Shown: positions 23,397-36,426, counted from the first letter of the stretch. The stretch is DNA of 64,000 bases from Apostichopus japonicus (GCF_037975245.1 NC_092583.1:16041264-16105263), one strand, 5' to 3'. Program-made: numbers and translations. Notes: generated by a model from the letters alone, not told the origin.

Positions 23397-23835
23397 CAAG
23401 GGTTGAAATAAGGATTTGTGGACCAGCCACTTTCTAAAAAAGTGGCTCCTGGTTCGCGGCAATTTCAGTAGGACCAGGAGCTATTTTCTCACTACTAGGA
23501 GCTAAAAAGGAGAAACAAAATTCAAGTACGGCATGTACGTACCTATCAGTTAAGGTGTTGTGCGATATATAAACCATGTGCACCTGTGCTATTGTGCATG
23601 CACTCGATCGATCAGTGATTTATCAAATCACTAGCAGTTACTATATAGCACTAGCATGCAATGTAGTTTCAGGCTTCTGTGCAGCGCATGATAAGGCTGA
23701 TATTTACAGGAGTGTGCGGGCGCTTATTTGCCGACAAAGAAGCGCCCGTGCGTATTGTATTTTCATGTCCAGGGGCGCTAGTTTAGTGCTTGCGGGCGCG
23801 AATAGCGCCTGGGCGCCCGCTTATTTCAACCCTTG
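23397..23835. mobile_element. hAT-type MITE in tetraspanin intron 4
   Basis: It is flanked by a perfect 8-bp duplication, TACCCATC, at 23389-23396 and 23836-23843. The ends are CAAGGGTTGAAATAAG in inverted orientation. The right third is GC-rich (GGGCGCGAATAGCGCC). It ends only about 55 bp from the splice donor of exon 4. Confidence 0.92.
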
Positions 23836-23898
23836 TACCCATCACAAAGTCAGTGGGAAGTAAAATGACATTTTAAGATAATGTTTAGGCCTCTTTAC

Positions 23899-24054
23899 CT
23901 CTACGTAGATGATTCCCTTTGCTTCTTCCTTTGTTTCTGGTACATCAGTATTGTCGCAGGTGTCCTTGATACAGCAGGAAGGCGGGACACTGTTGTTATT
24001 TGGTCCGTAAAGACCAAACCAATCAGTGAAATTGTTGGTGCCACAACATTTCAG
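23899..24054 (-). CDS. Tetraspanin exon 4: large extracellular loop
   Basis: The acceptor GACATCAG precedes LKCCGTNNFTDWFGLYGP, then VPPSCCIKDTC, and the exon ends IIYVE before a GTAAAG donor (23893-23898). The CCG signature, the PxSCC motif and an additional cysteine define the tetraspanin large loop. NFT and NNS are potential N-glycosylation sites. Confidence 0.95.
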
Positions 24055-24282
24055 CTGATGTCAGGGTAGAAAAGAGAGAGAGAGAGAGAGATAAAAATAA
24101 CTAATTATTTACCAATCGGTATCTCCTTGGTTTTTTTTTCAGTCTGAGCGTAATATGTGGAGGTAAACCATACTACACATGAAGCTTTCCTTCCACAAAC
24201 GTCTATATATATATATATTTTAATAGAGTAGGTTGGCGTCTATCTTGGCGCAGAGTGCTCTATGTCCATTGGACAGAGCGGG

Positions 24283-24665
24283 ATATATGTTGATACTAGA
24301 TGAGACTAGTGGAACACTAGTAGTTGTAACTCGGAGTTTCACGCGTTATAGCCATCTTCAGACAACTGGTGGCTTCAAGTTATGCTCCATGAATATATAG
24401 GATCCTCGTCGGGATTACCGGGGATTATGCGGTTGTTGGTGTATTGTTCTGCCGGTGTATTCTCTTTTGCGTCCGTTCTGTAGGTGGGTTTGTAAGACTT
24501 TCTTCGGTGTACGGCTGTTGGTGTATTCTCTTTTGCGTCCGTTCTGTTGTTGGGGTTTTTTGCCTTCCTTCGGTGCTCGCTCCTTAGTTGTGTGTGGTTC
24601 TCTTGACGGTGTTTGGTGGTTGGACTACTAGTGTTCCACTAGTCTCATCTAGTATCAACATATAT
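24283..24665. repeat. Inverted repeat with 41-bp arms beside a TA microsatellite
   Basis: 24283-24323 is the perfect complement of 24625-24665 (ATGTTGATACTAGATGAGAC and onward), with about 300 bp between. The interior has a directly repeated GGTGTATTCTCTTTTGCGTC. Just inside the left arm is a minus-strand CTGAAGA...GAAAC pair (24336-24361). It lies in tetraspanin intron 3. The family is uncertain; a Penelope-like remnant is possible. Confidence 0.8.
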
Positions 24666-24678
24666 ATTTTAATATATA

Positions 24679-24837
<159 letters not shown>

Positions 24838-24968
24838 TGTGTTGTACCCTTCTCTGCAAGGAAAGTTCAACAGGCAATATAGTGCCAAGTAGGATGAAAC
24901 GACAATAAACTTAAACTTGGGAGATTTTGTTAAAGTTACTGTAGGAGAGCAAGAGAATAAAGCCTCAC

Positions 24969-25139
24969 CTCATGTTGCATATCATCAAAAGCCAATGCAG
25001 TGACATTGTCTGTGCTGTAATCCTTCATTAACTTTCCCATATTAACATCAATCTGTTTTGAAATTTCATCACGAAGAACAAATCCGACCACGCCAGCCAC
25101 AATTTCGAGCAACAGAAGGATAAAGATGATGGTGGCGTA
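24969..25139 (-). CDS. Tetraspanin exon 3: TM3 and start of the large loop
   Basis: The acceptor CCCATCAG precedes YATIIFILLLLEIVAGVVGF, the third membrane segment. It is followed by VLRDEISKQIDVNMGK and the loop helix to FDDMQHE. The donor is GTGAGG (24963-24968). NVT is a possible glycosylation site. Confidence 0.95.
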
Positions 25140-25199
25140 CTGATGGGAAGGAAGTTCAAAAAGAACAAAATATTAAAAACCAAACCCACAAATTTATAA

Positions 25200-25534
25200 T
25201 GCATTATTAATAATACTAATAATAATATTTGTTTCTTATATAGCACTTCATACCAGCAATAGGTCTCAAAGCGCTTTACAGACGTTATATTACCCCTGGT
25301 CAATGATAACTTGTCCCAGAGACAATCCCTCCAGTCGGCAGCAGTTATATACTGCGCCCAAATGACAAGTTACCTCACAGGTACCCATTTAACCCCTGGT
25401 TGGAGAGAGGCAAGCGAAATAAAGCATCTTGACCAAGGACACAACGTAATGAGCTAGGCAGGAATCGAACCAGCAATCCTTGGATCACGAGTCCGACGCC
25501 TTAGCCAATTGGCCACCACGCTCTCATAATATCA
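25200..25534 (-). repeat. tRNA-derived SINE with (ATT)-rich tail
   Basis: On the minus strand there is an A-box-like TGGTGGCCAATTGGCTAAGG (complement of about 25501-25520) and a B-box GGTTCGATTCC (complement of 25461-25471). The body is related to the SINE at 20500-20862. It then has a different 3' region (AAGCGCTTT) and an AT-rich tail near 25190-25225. It lies in tetraspanin intron 2. It is too diverged beyond the promoter boxes to be a tRNA gene. Confidence 0.85.
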
Positions 25535-25679
25535 TAATATGCAAAGGGTAAACTAATTGAAACAGACAACAAGAGTTGAATAATACCGTTATCTAAAGGA
25601 TAACTTGATGAGTTTTATTGTACCGTTAGCTTTCGATTGCATCGATATTATATATGTGATACCAGTATATTTTAGTTTG

Positions 25680-25800
25680 TAAGGTTCTGAAGGAAACAGG
25701 TCAAGGAGGAGGGGACAGTGCTAAAAGGTTACCAAGTGCGCTAGACATGGTAGGGCCAAATTGCAGTTGTTGTGAGGAGACAGGTTAAGTGAAGTCAAAA
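25680..25800. repeat. Dispersed repeat, copy 1 of 3
   Basis: It shares GTGCTAAAAGGTTACCA, GGAGACAGGTTA and GTGAAGT-like stretches with 29940-30110 and 30405-30560. The homology is diverged and the boundaries are approximate. No terminal repeats were found and the family is unknown. Confidence 0.5.
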
Positions 25801-26409
25801 TCTATTCCATTTTGTGAAGGCCATCCTGATCTAGGACTTTTGAATAGCCCACTAGCGGTATGCCTCAAGTTACCAATGCCTCGGATATTGCTCAAGCAGA
25901 ACTCGGGACTGATGATGGAACCACAACGTGGGCGAATCAATGACGCTGAGAAGAGTTTTGCCTTGCTTTCTGCTTCGAGATTAACAGACCAAAGAATTCA
26001 GACGACAGATCTGTATCTCTCAGAGATGTTATTTGTCGACGACGTGTATTGGTACAGAGTACTATATGACTATCACAAGTTGTAATACTTTCTGTGCATT
26101 GCTGGACACATTGGCTACTGAATATTCAATGACTGCCCATTTAGTAACGAAGGTCCATTTCCATCCCTCTTTGACAAACTTTTAAAAGATGTATTTTGAC
26201 ACGGGTAAAACTCTTGCAAAATGGAGCCAAAATGCTAAGATAGACTACTTGAGCGAACCAGACATATGAGAAACAAATTCCTGAGCACTCTACTTCTTGG
26301 TCTAACATTGTACACTGAGGGCGATATATCCATACTGAGTTTCATTGGCTTTCATTTATATATCACTATATATGAGGAAAGCACACTCAGTGATGAAATA
26401 TGGTCTTAC

Positions 26410-26598
26410 CATGAACAGCATGCAATAGTTCTCTCTCAGGGCACCGCAACATCCGAAGAAGCCAGTGACGAAGAAAAATGCACCGATGACAATGAAGGCG
26501 ATGATGACAATGGTTCCCGAGGCACCGGTAAAGTCCTCATATTGGTAGAAATTTGCCAAAAATAAGGACGATATCACAATCAGGAGCAGACCGGACAA
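26410..26598 (-). CDS. Tetraspanin exon 2: end of TM1, small loop, TM2
   Basis: The acceptor TTTCTTTCACAG precedes LSGLLLIVISSLFLANFYQY, the end of TM1 and the small loop. IVIIAFIVIGAFFFVTGFFG and CCGALRENYCMLFM follow. The TM2 ending with GCCGA..EN.CML is a strong tetraspanin signature. The donor is GTAAGA (26404-26409). Confidence 0.95.
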
Positions 26599-29500
26599 CT
26601 GTGAAAGAAAGAAAGAAAGAATGATGAAGTTATGAATATTCAATAGTTCACAGGTTTGGCATATATATGTGCATCTAGGAATATGTTCTTGTTTGTGAAA
26701 GTTACAGTATGTGTGAAGCAAATGGAAGATTTCATTCTTGGAAATGCATTTTCTTCCATTTCCCTTGTTGCCTAATGCTGATGATAAGATGGTCTTGGGG
26801 ATAGACAAAACATGCCATGGTATGTGGCAGCTTAGCTGGCAGGGTAAGTTATTCATAAAAGTTGGCAATCTTTGGAGTTAAATCAGGAGACTACGGATAT
26901 GATAAACTAAACACTCTATTTTATCTATTTATTTATTTATTCATTCATTCATTCATATATTCATTCATTCATTTATTGTTTATTCATTTTCTTTTCTCAA
27001 GTTTTACCTTGCAACCTGCAACTTGCAAAGACATACTTTCAACACGATCCAGATAAAAACATTTGTTCACTGACTGATAGAGACAGAATGTGTAAGCCAA
27101 ATCTCATAGTTATTGGTAAATAATTTAATGCAATAAATATGCCAACATTCTTATCTGTATCATCTCTCATATACAATGAATGGGGAAATTTTCTCAAATT
27201 TCCAATTCTGTGCTACCCAAGATATCCGTAAGGCAGTTTGTTAAAAGTAGCTGCAGGGGCTGCAGCCCAGGACGATAATCCGTTGTGCGCTTCACTTTCA
27301 CACATTAGGAAGCTCAACGATAATTGTACCTAGTTTTTGTCCAATTTAAAGCTAGGAATGGAAGAAATATCCACTTATTCTTCTTTCAATACATTTCTTA
27401 ACTGCCAGTTGTCACATTAAATTTGTATGAACATAAAACAAACTACCTGTAACTTATTTGAGGTCATCCATTGAAGTGAATTTCAGATAATTAGGAGTAT
27501 CATTAATTTAGCGAGGACACTTCTACAAGCATCAAATGCCACTTAATGACAAAAGCTTTTCTTCTGTTATTGTTTTGTATTATTCTGTATTATTTGTATC
27601 ATTTCTAATTGTCAATTGCGCCATGAACATTCTTTGAGTTGTGTGTGTGCATTATAAGTCGTATTTTTATTATTATTATTATTACAGGAACTGCACCAAA
27701 GTTTCACCGATTTTTTTAAACGCAGAATATTGAGCTGCGTATACTGTTACCATATAACAAAAGCTAGATATGTAAAGACTAGGGAAATTGATCAGACAAT
27801 GAGGTATAATTGCCAGTTCTTCAGTCTGAACCCACTATGCTATGTACAGCGTTTCTTTATGGATAGAATTTTTTTTAAAACAATATACAGTATATGTGTC
27901 ATCAACAGAACAAAGATATTGCTTTCTGTTGAAGAGAACTGAAAGTGCAAGAGATTATTTTTCTTTCCTTTTCGTATTAAAAATTTGTTATAAATGTCCC
28001 CAAATCATCTGCAGTGTCGTTGACACTGTATGGTCTATTTCAGGTGTGCATTGTAAGTACAGGGTACTGTACATGCTGATCACAACACAGTACAGAATGT
28101 ATAGTATGTAAAATATTGTGATACAACCTGTATGTATTCGATTATGTATGTATGCGTGTATTTATGCATGTATGTACTATGTATGTATGCTTGCATGTTT
28201 GTATGTATGTATGTATGTACAGTTAGTGTGAATGAATTTATGTATTTTGCACATGTATCTATGTAAGGTACATATATGTGTGTATTTAAGTACATGTGTT
28301 ATACATATTGATATTAACATTATTTACATATTTATATTAACATATTTACATAAGTTTAATATGTATGTATGTATCAGGGGCAAAGTCTGTTCCTATCATC
28401 AGTTTTGTTCAGCCCTACTACCAGTATTGGAGAATTTTAAAGCAACTTTTGGACAAAATATCCCATGAAGTAGCTTGGGTTCTATTCCACCTGCTGATCG
28501 ATTACAAATTCCACTATCATATGACGATGACAGCCCCTTTCTGTTTGTCGTGTTATTGACATTACGGAGGTGTTGCAGTTTACTGATAAAACTACCAACT
28601 ATGTTTTTATTGATTTTATCACTCTTCCAACACGAGAAGTATATGCCTGCAATAAAAATGACTGCAGCCAGGAATTAACGTTTCAACCAGCTACGTACAG
28701 TACAGGAACCACTAACACGTACTCCAACAATTCAAATTTGAATGGTAAATGGTTACCTTGCAAAGCAGCAGTTGTATTGACACTACATATTATCTCTCTC
28801 TCAAAAAAAAGATGGATCTAGAGCAAGTAAACAAATTAATTCCTAATGCTGTGACAGTATTAATAACAGAAAATGTCAAACAATTTTTCGACTACTATAA
28901 CTATAAATCTGCTTGGTTTTGAGTTGGGGGGATACAAAATGTGGATAAATATTAAATACATAACTGGGAATGACTTACAGTTCACATTATTTAACCAGTT
29001 ATTTTAATGCATTATGAAACTTGACTGTTATAAACATACCAATGTTTTATGTGCATACAAATGTGCTAGAATAGCTTTCTATGGACTTGTGTAGCAATTT
29101 TATTTAGGTGTACACACAGTACCATATATGGCAAATAAAATGCTGGATTCCCTGCATAAACTGTCCAGTAAAATGAGTAGAACAACCAGAATGTATGGAT
29201 TCTATAATGTTAAAGTTAGTCAGTGAAAGTTAGCTCAATGACTTCAATGTTGGGAAGTAAGAGGGTTAAGGCACCATTTCCAAAGTAGAATGCTAGGGTG
29301 GGACAGAGGAGGGGGTCTGCTTGGGGGGGAGGACTGCAACATCTAGGACAAGTGATTTTTTATTGTTTTGTATGAATTGAAACAGAAATTTTCCATATAC
29401 TCAATAGCTCACCCCTCCTGCCTATCCCTCTGCCTACCCCCCCCCTCTTCCCTTGCAAAGCTTCTTCTTGGCAAATGACTAAATTTCATTCGCCAGTGAA

Positions 29501-29939
29501 AAGTTCACATCCAGATAAAACTGAACAAGCTCGCCACCACTATTTTCAACCATGTAAAGTCAAAATTATATCTATTTTTATTGTACATAAACCATAACAT
29601 GTTCAATCAACTTATTTGAGCCCCTTTTTTCTATTTTTGACCTCTTTATTAACATCAGGATAAAGAGAGATAAATTGCACACATGTATCAACAACTACAA
29701 AAACAAAACTTCAGACTGGTGACTAATAATAATCCCATCAGCAAATGACAAAACAAAGAGGACAAAAAAACAGGAGTGGTTTGAAACAGATGGCATATCA
29801 CCATGGATGACAGAGCATGAATGTGTTGTATATATATACTGGTACAATATTCTGTATATAACATGCTGAACAATTTGATAGCATGAACAATGTACTCGTA
29901 AAGAAACGGGTAAAATTTGCTACGTAAATTGTTGTAACG
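26599..29939. other. Tetraspanin intron 1, right-hand part
   Basis: No further exon is recognised. Tetranucleotide TTCA/TTTA repeats occupy about 26925-26990 and TATG/GTAT repeats about 28140-28225. C-rich runs are near 29438-29450. The remaining AT-rich sequence shows only short frames without recognisable products. Confidence 0.5.
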
Positions 29940-30110
29940 TAAACGTGTAGTTTCTTCTTAGATTTGGAAGGAGGTGTAAGTGGGCGGTGCCCAGGGAGCG
30001 AGGGCGCTGTGCTAAACGTTTCCAGTGTGTAGTTAGGTAGATAGGAAAGTGCAGATGTGGAGTGGGAGACAGGTAAGAGAGGAGTGAAGTAAATCCCATA
30101 TTCTTTCACT
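29940..30110. repeat. Dispersed repeat, copy 2 of 3
   Basis: It contains TTAGATTTGGAAGGAG, GAGGGCGCTGTGCTAAACG and GTAGATAGGAAAG, then GGAGTGAAGTAAAT. It matches 30405-30560 throughout and 25680-25800 more weakly. All copies have the same orientation. Confidence 0.65.
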
Positions 30111-30404
30111 GAGTGACAAAATGTGATGTCAGAGAATATAACACTTGGCAGATGTAGTATTGGAATGAAACTTGTGTAACAAACTGTATAAAAGGTACTG
30201 TTAACGTATACTGTATGTAATGCAACAATTACAGTAAAAGCATAAAAAAACACAGAAACAAAAGGAAAACTTAACAGTGCGTCATAAATATGACAGAGAA
30301 TCAGTTCCTGATGGACAGAAAGTAAAAAAAAAAAAAACAGATCACCAAATTGTAAGAGAGTGATCGAAACAATTGCATCAAAACAATGTGACTTCTGAAT
30401 GGTA

Positions 30405-30560
30405 GATTTGGAAGGAGAAAGTGCATGTGGTGCACCGGAATGCCGGAAGTAGGGATAGAGGGCGCAATGCTAAACCGTTTCCAGCTTAGGTACAGGTAGA
30501 TGGGAAAGGGCAAATGTAGTTTGGAGACAGGTTAGCGAGGAGTGACGTAAATGCAATGAT
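30405..30560. repeat. Dispersed repeat, copy 3 of 3
   Basis: It contains GTAGATTTGGAAGGAG, GAGGGCGCAATGCTAAACCG, AGGTAGATGGGAAAG, GGAGACAGGTTAGCGAGGAG and TGACGTAAAT. It is the best-preserved of the three. Its minus-strand frame resembles that of copy 2 only weakly, so it is not called coding. Confidence 0.65.
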
Positions 30561-31499
30561 ATGGTTAATATGGTAGTTGGCTTCAAGAGTTTTGCTTATA
30601 GTGGCATGTTTATGCTCATGTGCAATGCATTGACACTTGTATATATTGTACATTAACTATCAAAGACGAACATTTTCAAACATTAAATAAATTTCTTGAT
30701 GAGAAGCTAATACTGTTTGTTATACATATTATTTGTTCCTGGGAATTTTAGGAAATGTTAATTAAACTAGAGTGCTCATCAAAGAGGCTCATACGTTCTG
30801 TACAATATTATAACTACAATACACAGTAGCTCTTAAAGAAGCTAGCAACCCTGTTCATACTTCTCAAAAACAGTGACATAGTAACAACTTTTTCAATCCT
30901 TTGATATAGCAAAACAGGTCAACCACTTATGGTGCAAGCTGTAGTTAACAGAACTATTCTATAATGAGCTATTCTGTCATACCACGGTCATCAGCTCTCG
31001 TGATTCAAACTGACCTATGGATGACCCTTCACTTTCATTTTATGAATAACCAATCCTTAAATCACAAACACAGATCTGTGTTTCTCTTTCGAGCCAAAAA
31101 CAAAACAAAACATATGCATGATCCAACATTACAACAAGCTACAAAGTACTTTAGTTCTCTAAATTTAATATGCCTGGCTCTCAGTTTCTAAGCATTTTAC
31201 TCACACATCTGTAACTTTAATAAGAAGATAATAATAACCAAAGGATGCAGCTCGAAACCCCACAGCAACAAAAACTGTCTTTGATATGTTTAAGGCAATG
31301 ATCTCCACAAAATTCCAGATGCCCATCAAATTGATTGATAATCTGTCGCTTTTCTTTTTCTGTTTGAACAGATTGGGGGTGGGTTAATTATTCTTGAGGT
31401 AGTGGGAGAGAAATGGAAAAAAAATTTCAATGTGTTAGACTTACATAGACAAGTTGTTCATGTGGATATAGTCAATACTACAAACCCTGACATAACTGT
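30561..31499. other. Tetraspanin intron 1, nothing recognised
   Basis: AT-rich DNA with no gene, transposon end or tandem repeat seen. Confidence 0.5.
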
Positions 31500-31799
31500 C
31501 AGAGGTGTAGCTATAGGCGGTTCATTGAAACAGGGGCCTCAATCTCTGTGGGCCCCAAAGAATTGGTTCTAACATTTTGGCCCGACTGATCACAACTGCC
31601 AGCTCAAATACAGTAAGATAGCCGGACAGATTCTTGTGGTCTATACATTAGTTGGTTAAATAGTCTTAACATTAGTGCAAAGCATTGCAGATTAAATGAT
31701 GTAATCTGAGTGAAGGGGCCCAGGTTCCATTCTTTCATAACCAGGGCACCATCTAATCTATATAACCAGGGCAACTTTTAAACCTAAGCTACACCACTG
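31500..31799. mobile_element. Old hAT-type MITE
   Basis: The ends are CAGAGGTGTAGCTATAGG and, inverted, CAGTGGTGTAGCTTAGGTT. The flanks (ATAACTGT and ATAAACTC) are only partly alike, so the target duplication has decayed or the ends are slightly misplaced. The interior contains GGGGCC(T/C)-type motifs. Confidence 0.7.
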
Positions 31800-33725
31800 A
31801 TAAACTCTGGGCAACCTAGCTTTAACAAGCCATATTACACTACGATATTTTTTAACCCTGTTTTGAGATTTCTGTGACTAATTTTTAGACATGATTTAAC
31901 TGTTAACTGGCTGTGTAAATGACACAGTACTAACTCCATACCAGCATGCGGAGAGTATACAATTTTCAGACTTTACAGGTCAGACACCGTTGCAATGCTG
32001 ACTCACATAGACAGTATATGTATATTCAAAGCTCTGTAGTGTACAGACTCATACAATAGAATGCCTTTAATGTGTAGAAACTATACCTTCAATGTTCACA
32101 AAGGGCACTGGTGCTCTGTAAGTATTACAGTATAACAGCAAACTATCATTTCCTTCCTCCTACTGGTACACTTGTAACCCAGACATCATAAGGTAACATT
32201 AGGGCACTGGTATAATTGTTTCCTGCTTAATACATGCATGTTCATAGACCAGTAAAAGAATTGACTTTGAACACAAGTTTGTGTTATTGCTACAGTATTA
32301 TACCATCTTGTGCAACAGATATGGGGAAGACATACATATTAGGGGTATAGTTTAGTTTAATAGTAACAATTCTTCAGGTTTTTGAAAGCCATTTAGTAGA
32401 TCATTTGAAACTCTACCAACGTGATGATTATGGATAAACCGGCTAACACCCAGCCTTCGATGAGTAATTAAGACAGTTAAGAGGCAGGCGTGTAATTGTT
32501 GCACCTATTCCTGCTCCTGGGACAGCCATTTCACGTCCCCAGCTGACGGACGAGAGTGAAACCTCAGCATTTGACCAGTTTCTCAAGCACTGAGGAAGGT
32601 GATGTTCCCCTTCCCACATTCATCATTACTGCAGCACAGCTATTAAAGGTGCAAAAAGGTGTTTCCAAACAATGCAAGAACTGAACCAAACCCCAATTCA
32701 CACATTAAAAATACCAAATGCACAGAAGATTCTGTTCAACAACACTGCAAAACTGATATTATGTATTGAATAGGTCAAGAGAATCCTGTTCCTGGTAAGG
32801 ATATCCATGGACAACTTAAACATTGTGGGATGGACATTCTAACCCACACCCCACGCCTTCACCTTTAAATGACATGGTTCTTAGAACAAAATTAATAAAT
32901 AAACTGGGCATGTAAATATGTAAATGTTTTCCATTGTATCAGAGGAGGTTGGGAAGAAGAAGCTCCCCCTCCACTGAATAATTCATGAGATGATAATTTT
33001 TAGACAAAATTTGACTATTACTGTAGGTGGGCGCACACATAGACCACCTATCAGGTGAATGCAGCATGTATGCGAACATTGATCCCACTTTCTGCAACAG
33101 ACATAACCAAGCCAGAGGGTGACACACACTCAGTAAACAAAGGGTACCATGAACATATGATATATCTGATTATCTTTTCATTGGTAATGTTGGTATTTAT
33201 CCAGTGCTGTAAATAACAAAGTTTGTTTCCCAACAGTATTTGTGGAATCTTGTTTAAAACACAAACAGTACAAAGTACAAATATTCGTTAAGTACACAGA
33301 TATGCTATAAAACGAAAGGCAATATTAACCAGAATGCCAACAGCTTTAGACTGCTGAGTGATTCTTTGCCACATACAGTACTATGTATGACAACATGAAA
33401 TACAGTATTCCATAACATTGCACACTATGTTTTCATGCTCTGACCAATGTTGACATCAAGTGATCCCCTCCTATCGCCTAACCTTCCAAGTGACCTATCA
33501 TGGAGCAAAACGTGATACATTTAAGTTATATTCCCCCCCTCCCTCCCCCAACTCCCCCCCCTCAGTCTCACATTTCTGCACAGTATATCAAAGAAATATA
33601 AAGTTTAACACTGACTGGCACTAAACCTCTGTGCAAATGACATCATCAAACATAGCTCTGCAGTCTGCACATGTATACATACTCACACACATACGTAGCT
33701 CTGCACAGCACAAATATATACTTAA
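31800..33725. other. Tetraspanin intron 1, nothing recognised
   Basis: No exon or mobile-element end is seen. A C-rich run lies near 33533-33560. Confidence 0.5.
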
Positions 33726-34087
33726 AGGGTGTGAAGACTCGGGCACAAAGAAATTTCTCATGCCGGTAATATGACATAGTTTCAAATGAGGTGTAACAGA
33801 AGTGTTAGACACCACCATGGATCCCAGAAAATACACACACAGCTTGCTAACGTAGGTAATAAGACACTAGTGTACAGTCAATACATACTGTACAGCTACG
33901 GTCAATACCCACAGCACAGTGTACAAAGCAGCGATGGACATCTCAGGTATAGATAAAAGATAACAAGGTAACACGTTTCATTACTGTCTGCATTTTGTAG
34001 CGACAAGAAAAAAACTTCACTGGTAAGCAACGGAAAGTTAACTTTTTCAGAGCGCGGCACGCGATTTGGGGCGAGTCTTCAATGCCT
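33726..34087. mobile_element. TTAA-type MITE, family A, copy 2 (best preserved)
   Basis: TTAA is intact on both sides (33722-33725 and 34088-34091). The ends are AGGGTGTGAAGACTCG and, inverted, AGGCATTGAAGACTCG. The length is 362 bp, against 360 bp at 7486-7845. Confidence 0.9.
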
Positions 34088-36426
34088 TTAACATATGACT
34101 GCTGGTCATTTCCAAATCTACACACGCATTTAAGTACAAGCTTGAAGTTCCTTTCATTCAGATCTCAACTCTAATCAAATTTCATCAAAAACACAGCTTC
34201 TTCAAGATATCACAAAATATTCAAAACTTCAAAATGTCGTACTTGGGTGAATTCCTCTGTTCATTCCAAACGCCTCAAACCAGATTTATTTGTATATATA
34301 TATATATGCGAATACGTAATGCATCGATGCTCGAATGCTGATTACACTCGAACTGGTACTTAAGAGTAAGTTTACCACAGCAGCTCCTATTATTACCATA
34401 CATTTACATATATACTTCATATACTTTGATATTCTATTCCACTTGCATACCTGTTTTTATACAATATATGAGTATCACAAATTTAAATTTATGTCAATTA
34501 CAAATGTAACTTTTGCACCTCAAAGTAAAATATTTGTCTGCCATCGGTACTGAATTCAAAAGCTTGGAGACAATCCGCCATCTGCCTTATAGGCTGGGAG
34601 GACTTGGGTGATGTCATTTTGCATTAACCATTTATATATACGTAATTATAACACTGTGGAGTACAATTTATATGGTAATTCAGATATTGTACAAACTATG
34701 GTGATGCCTGCTTACCAAACATCACAGAGAGAAATATTTCCATTCTGCTTGGCTTGTTTCTTCCCTTTTTTATTGAACATGGGAGAGGGGATGGGATGAA
34801 GGGGTTGTGGTGAAGGGGGTATGGGGGAGAAGGGGGGTATGGGGGAGAAGGGAATATGAGGGAGAATTCAACTAGATGTAAGATTTGTCCTGATTTCATG
34901 TTTCTAGACTTTTTCCCTTGGGAAGAAAGGAGTTTGTAGTATTTAAGGTACTGCACTATGGAACTTAAAGCATAATCTCAAGTTAAACCTGGTAGAACTT
35001 ATATATGTGGCAGATGCACAGGGCTTTAGAATGGTTACAAGAAGTAGAGGGGAGGAGAGGAGAGGAAAGGAGAGGGGGAAATGGAAGGGAGTGGAGGGGC
35101 AAATGCCATGGCACCCTACATGAGTAGCATGAACTTAGCGTAGGGCCCATGTGCAAGAAATCATCACCAGAGCCTAGCAAAACAAGTTTATCACATGATA
35201 AATGATCACACTGAAGACAACATAAATTAGCACACACAGCGCATGCTAACCATACTTGCACCTTTACTTGTTCAAGGATAATTCTAAATTCTGCCGCCAT
35301 ATCTATGGAAAAGTTGACACCCAACTGCATATTGTTTCACACAATTTCTGTTCATAAATACAGGTTTTATTGATTTTGACACCTCTTACACTGTTTCACT
35401 GCATATATACACCTACTATGCAATAAACATTCATTTAATCTCAACTTAAAACCCCTGCTTCGGTTCTAGGAACTGCAAATCGAGAATGAACTGTATCTTT
35501 GGTAAGAATTTTCCTCCATATTTGGTATAGCAATGCAAAGGGGGTTGAAAAACTTCCACCAACAACAGTAACACCCTTACCTTTAGAAATTAAAGTTAAA
35601 GAGGATATTATCTTTGCGACTACTCCGACTAGTGTACAGTAAAATAGGCAAAGAAATGCCAATTTACTTTCTCAAAATTTATCAGACTGGCATATTTTGT
35701 TACCTTTAATTCCTTCATTTTTTCTCTTTTCTTTTTTCCAGGATATTTCAGGATACAGACAGACGTTAGGGAATTTTGCTGGCAGTCTTAACACAAGACA
35801 GTTAGAAACTTCAGTCCTGAATACTTGAATACAGCAATATGTACAGTACTTGTGCTATAACTATACGATCCATGTTGAGGAAAGCTGATTTAACGGAACA
35901 GAAAGTATGCCATATATACATATGAAAGGGGTTTCAACAATACCTACACTTGCGTGATCTACAGAATGTGTACGTGCAAATATATACAAAATGTCTCACT
36001 TTCTGGTTAGAGAGGTTGTATGATTTTAAATATATAGAACAACACCAAATAGGTACATGTTTGATTTCATCTCAAAGGAAGTGGGAGTAAGTATCGGGTA
36101 TTGAATAGCCATATCATGTGGTAGGAAAAAGACAAATTGATACGCATTGATGCAAATATGTCTACAGTGTCATAAAGTCAGTTAACCTTGAAACTAATCA
36201 ACAAAATGTGAGTGCTAATTAACGGTACCCTGGGAATTCATGCACATTGCAACAGTTATGACAAGCAGGGGGCTTGGTTTTAATGGCAGTCTGGTGGTCC
36301 GAGATTTGGTTGTTGTGCTCGAACTAGTTGTTTAAGTTCAAAGTCAGATGGCAATATAACAAATTACCCGCAAATAGGTAAATTGATAAATTGGTATCAT
36401 CCCCAAAGCCTGTGTTGTATTCAGCA
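34088..36426. other. Tetraspanin intron 1, nothing recognised
   Basis: A G/A-rich low-complexity tract lies at about 34780-34865, and another GGAGAGGAGA tract near 35045-35080. Otherwise it is AT-rich and unannotated. Confidence 0.5.

Noticed and set aside
25440-25520. tRNA gene suggested by A- and B-box motifs
   Set aside because: No cloverleaf acceptor stem can be formed and the sequence continues into a SINE body. The same applies at 20800-20862 and 43812-43851.
25789-26085. 98-codon plus-strand frame in tetraspanin intron 2
   Set aside because: No recognisable domain and it overlaps a dispersed repeat copy at its start.
26266-26565. 99-codon plus-strand frame
   Set aside because: It is antisense to tetraspanin exon 2, whose coding strand has clear tetraspanin motifs and splice sites.
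29798-30253. 151-codon minus-strand frame
   Set aside because: It covers a dispersed repeat and AT-rich flank. The related copy at 30405-30560 does not preserve the protein.
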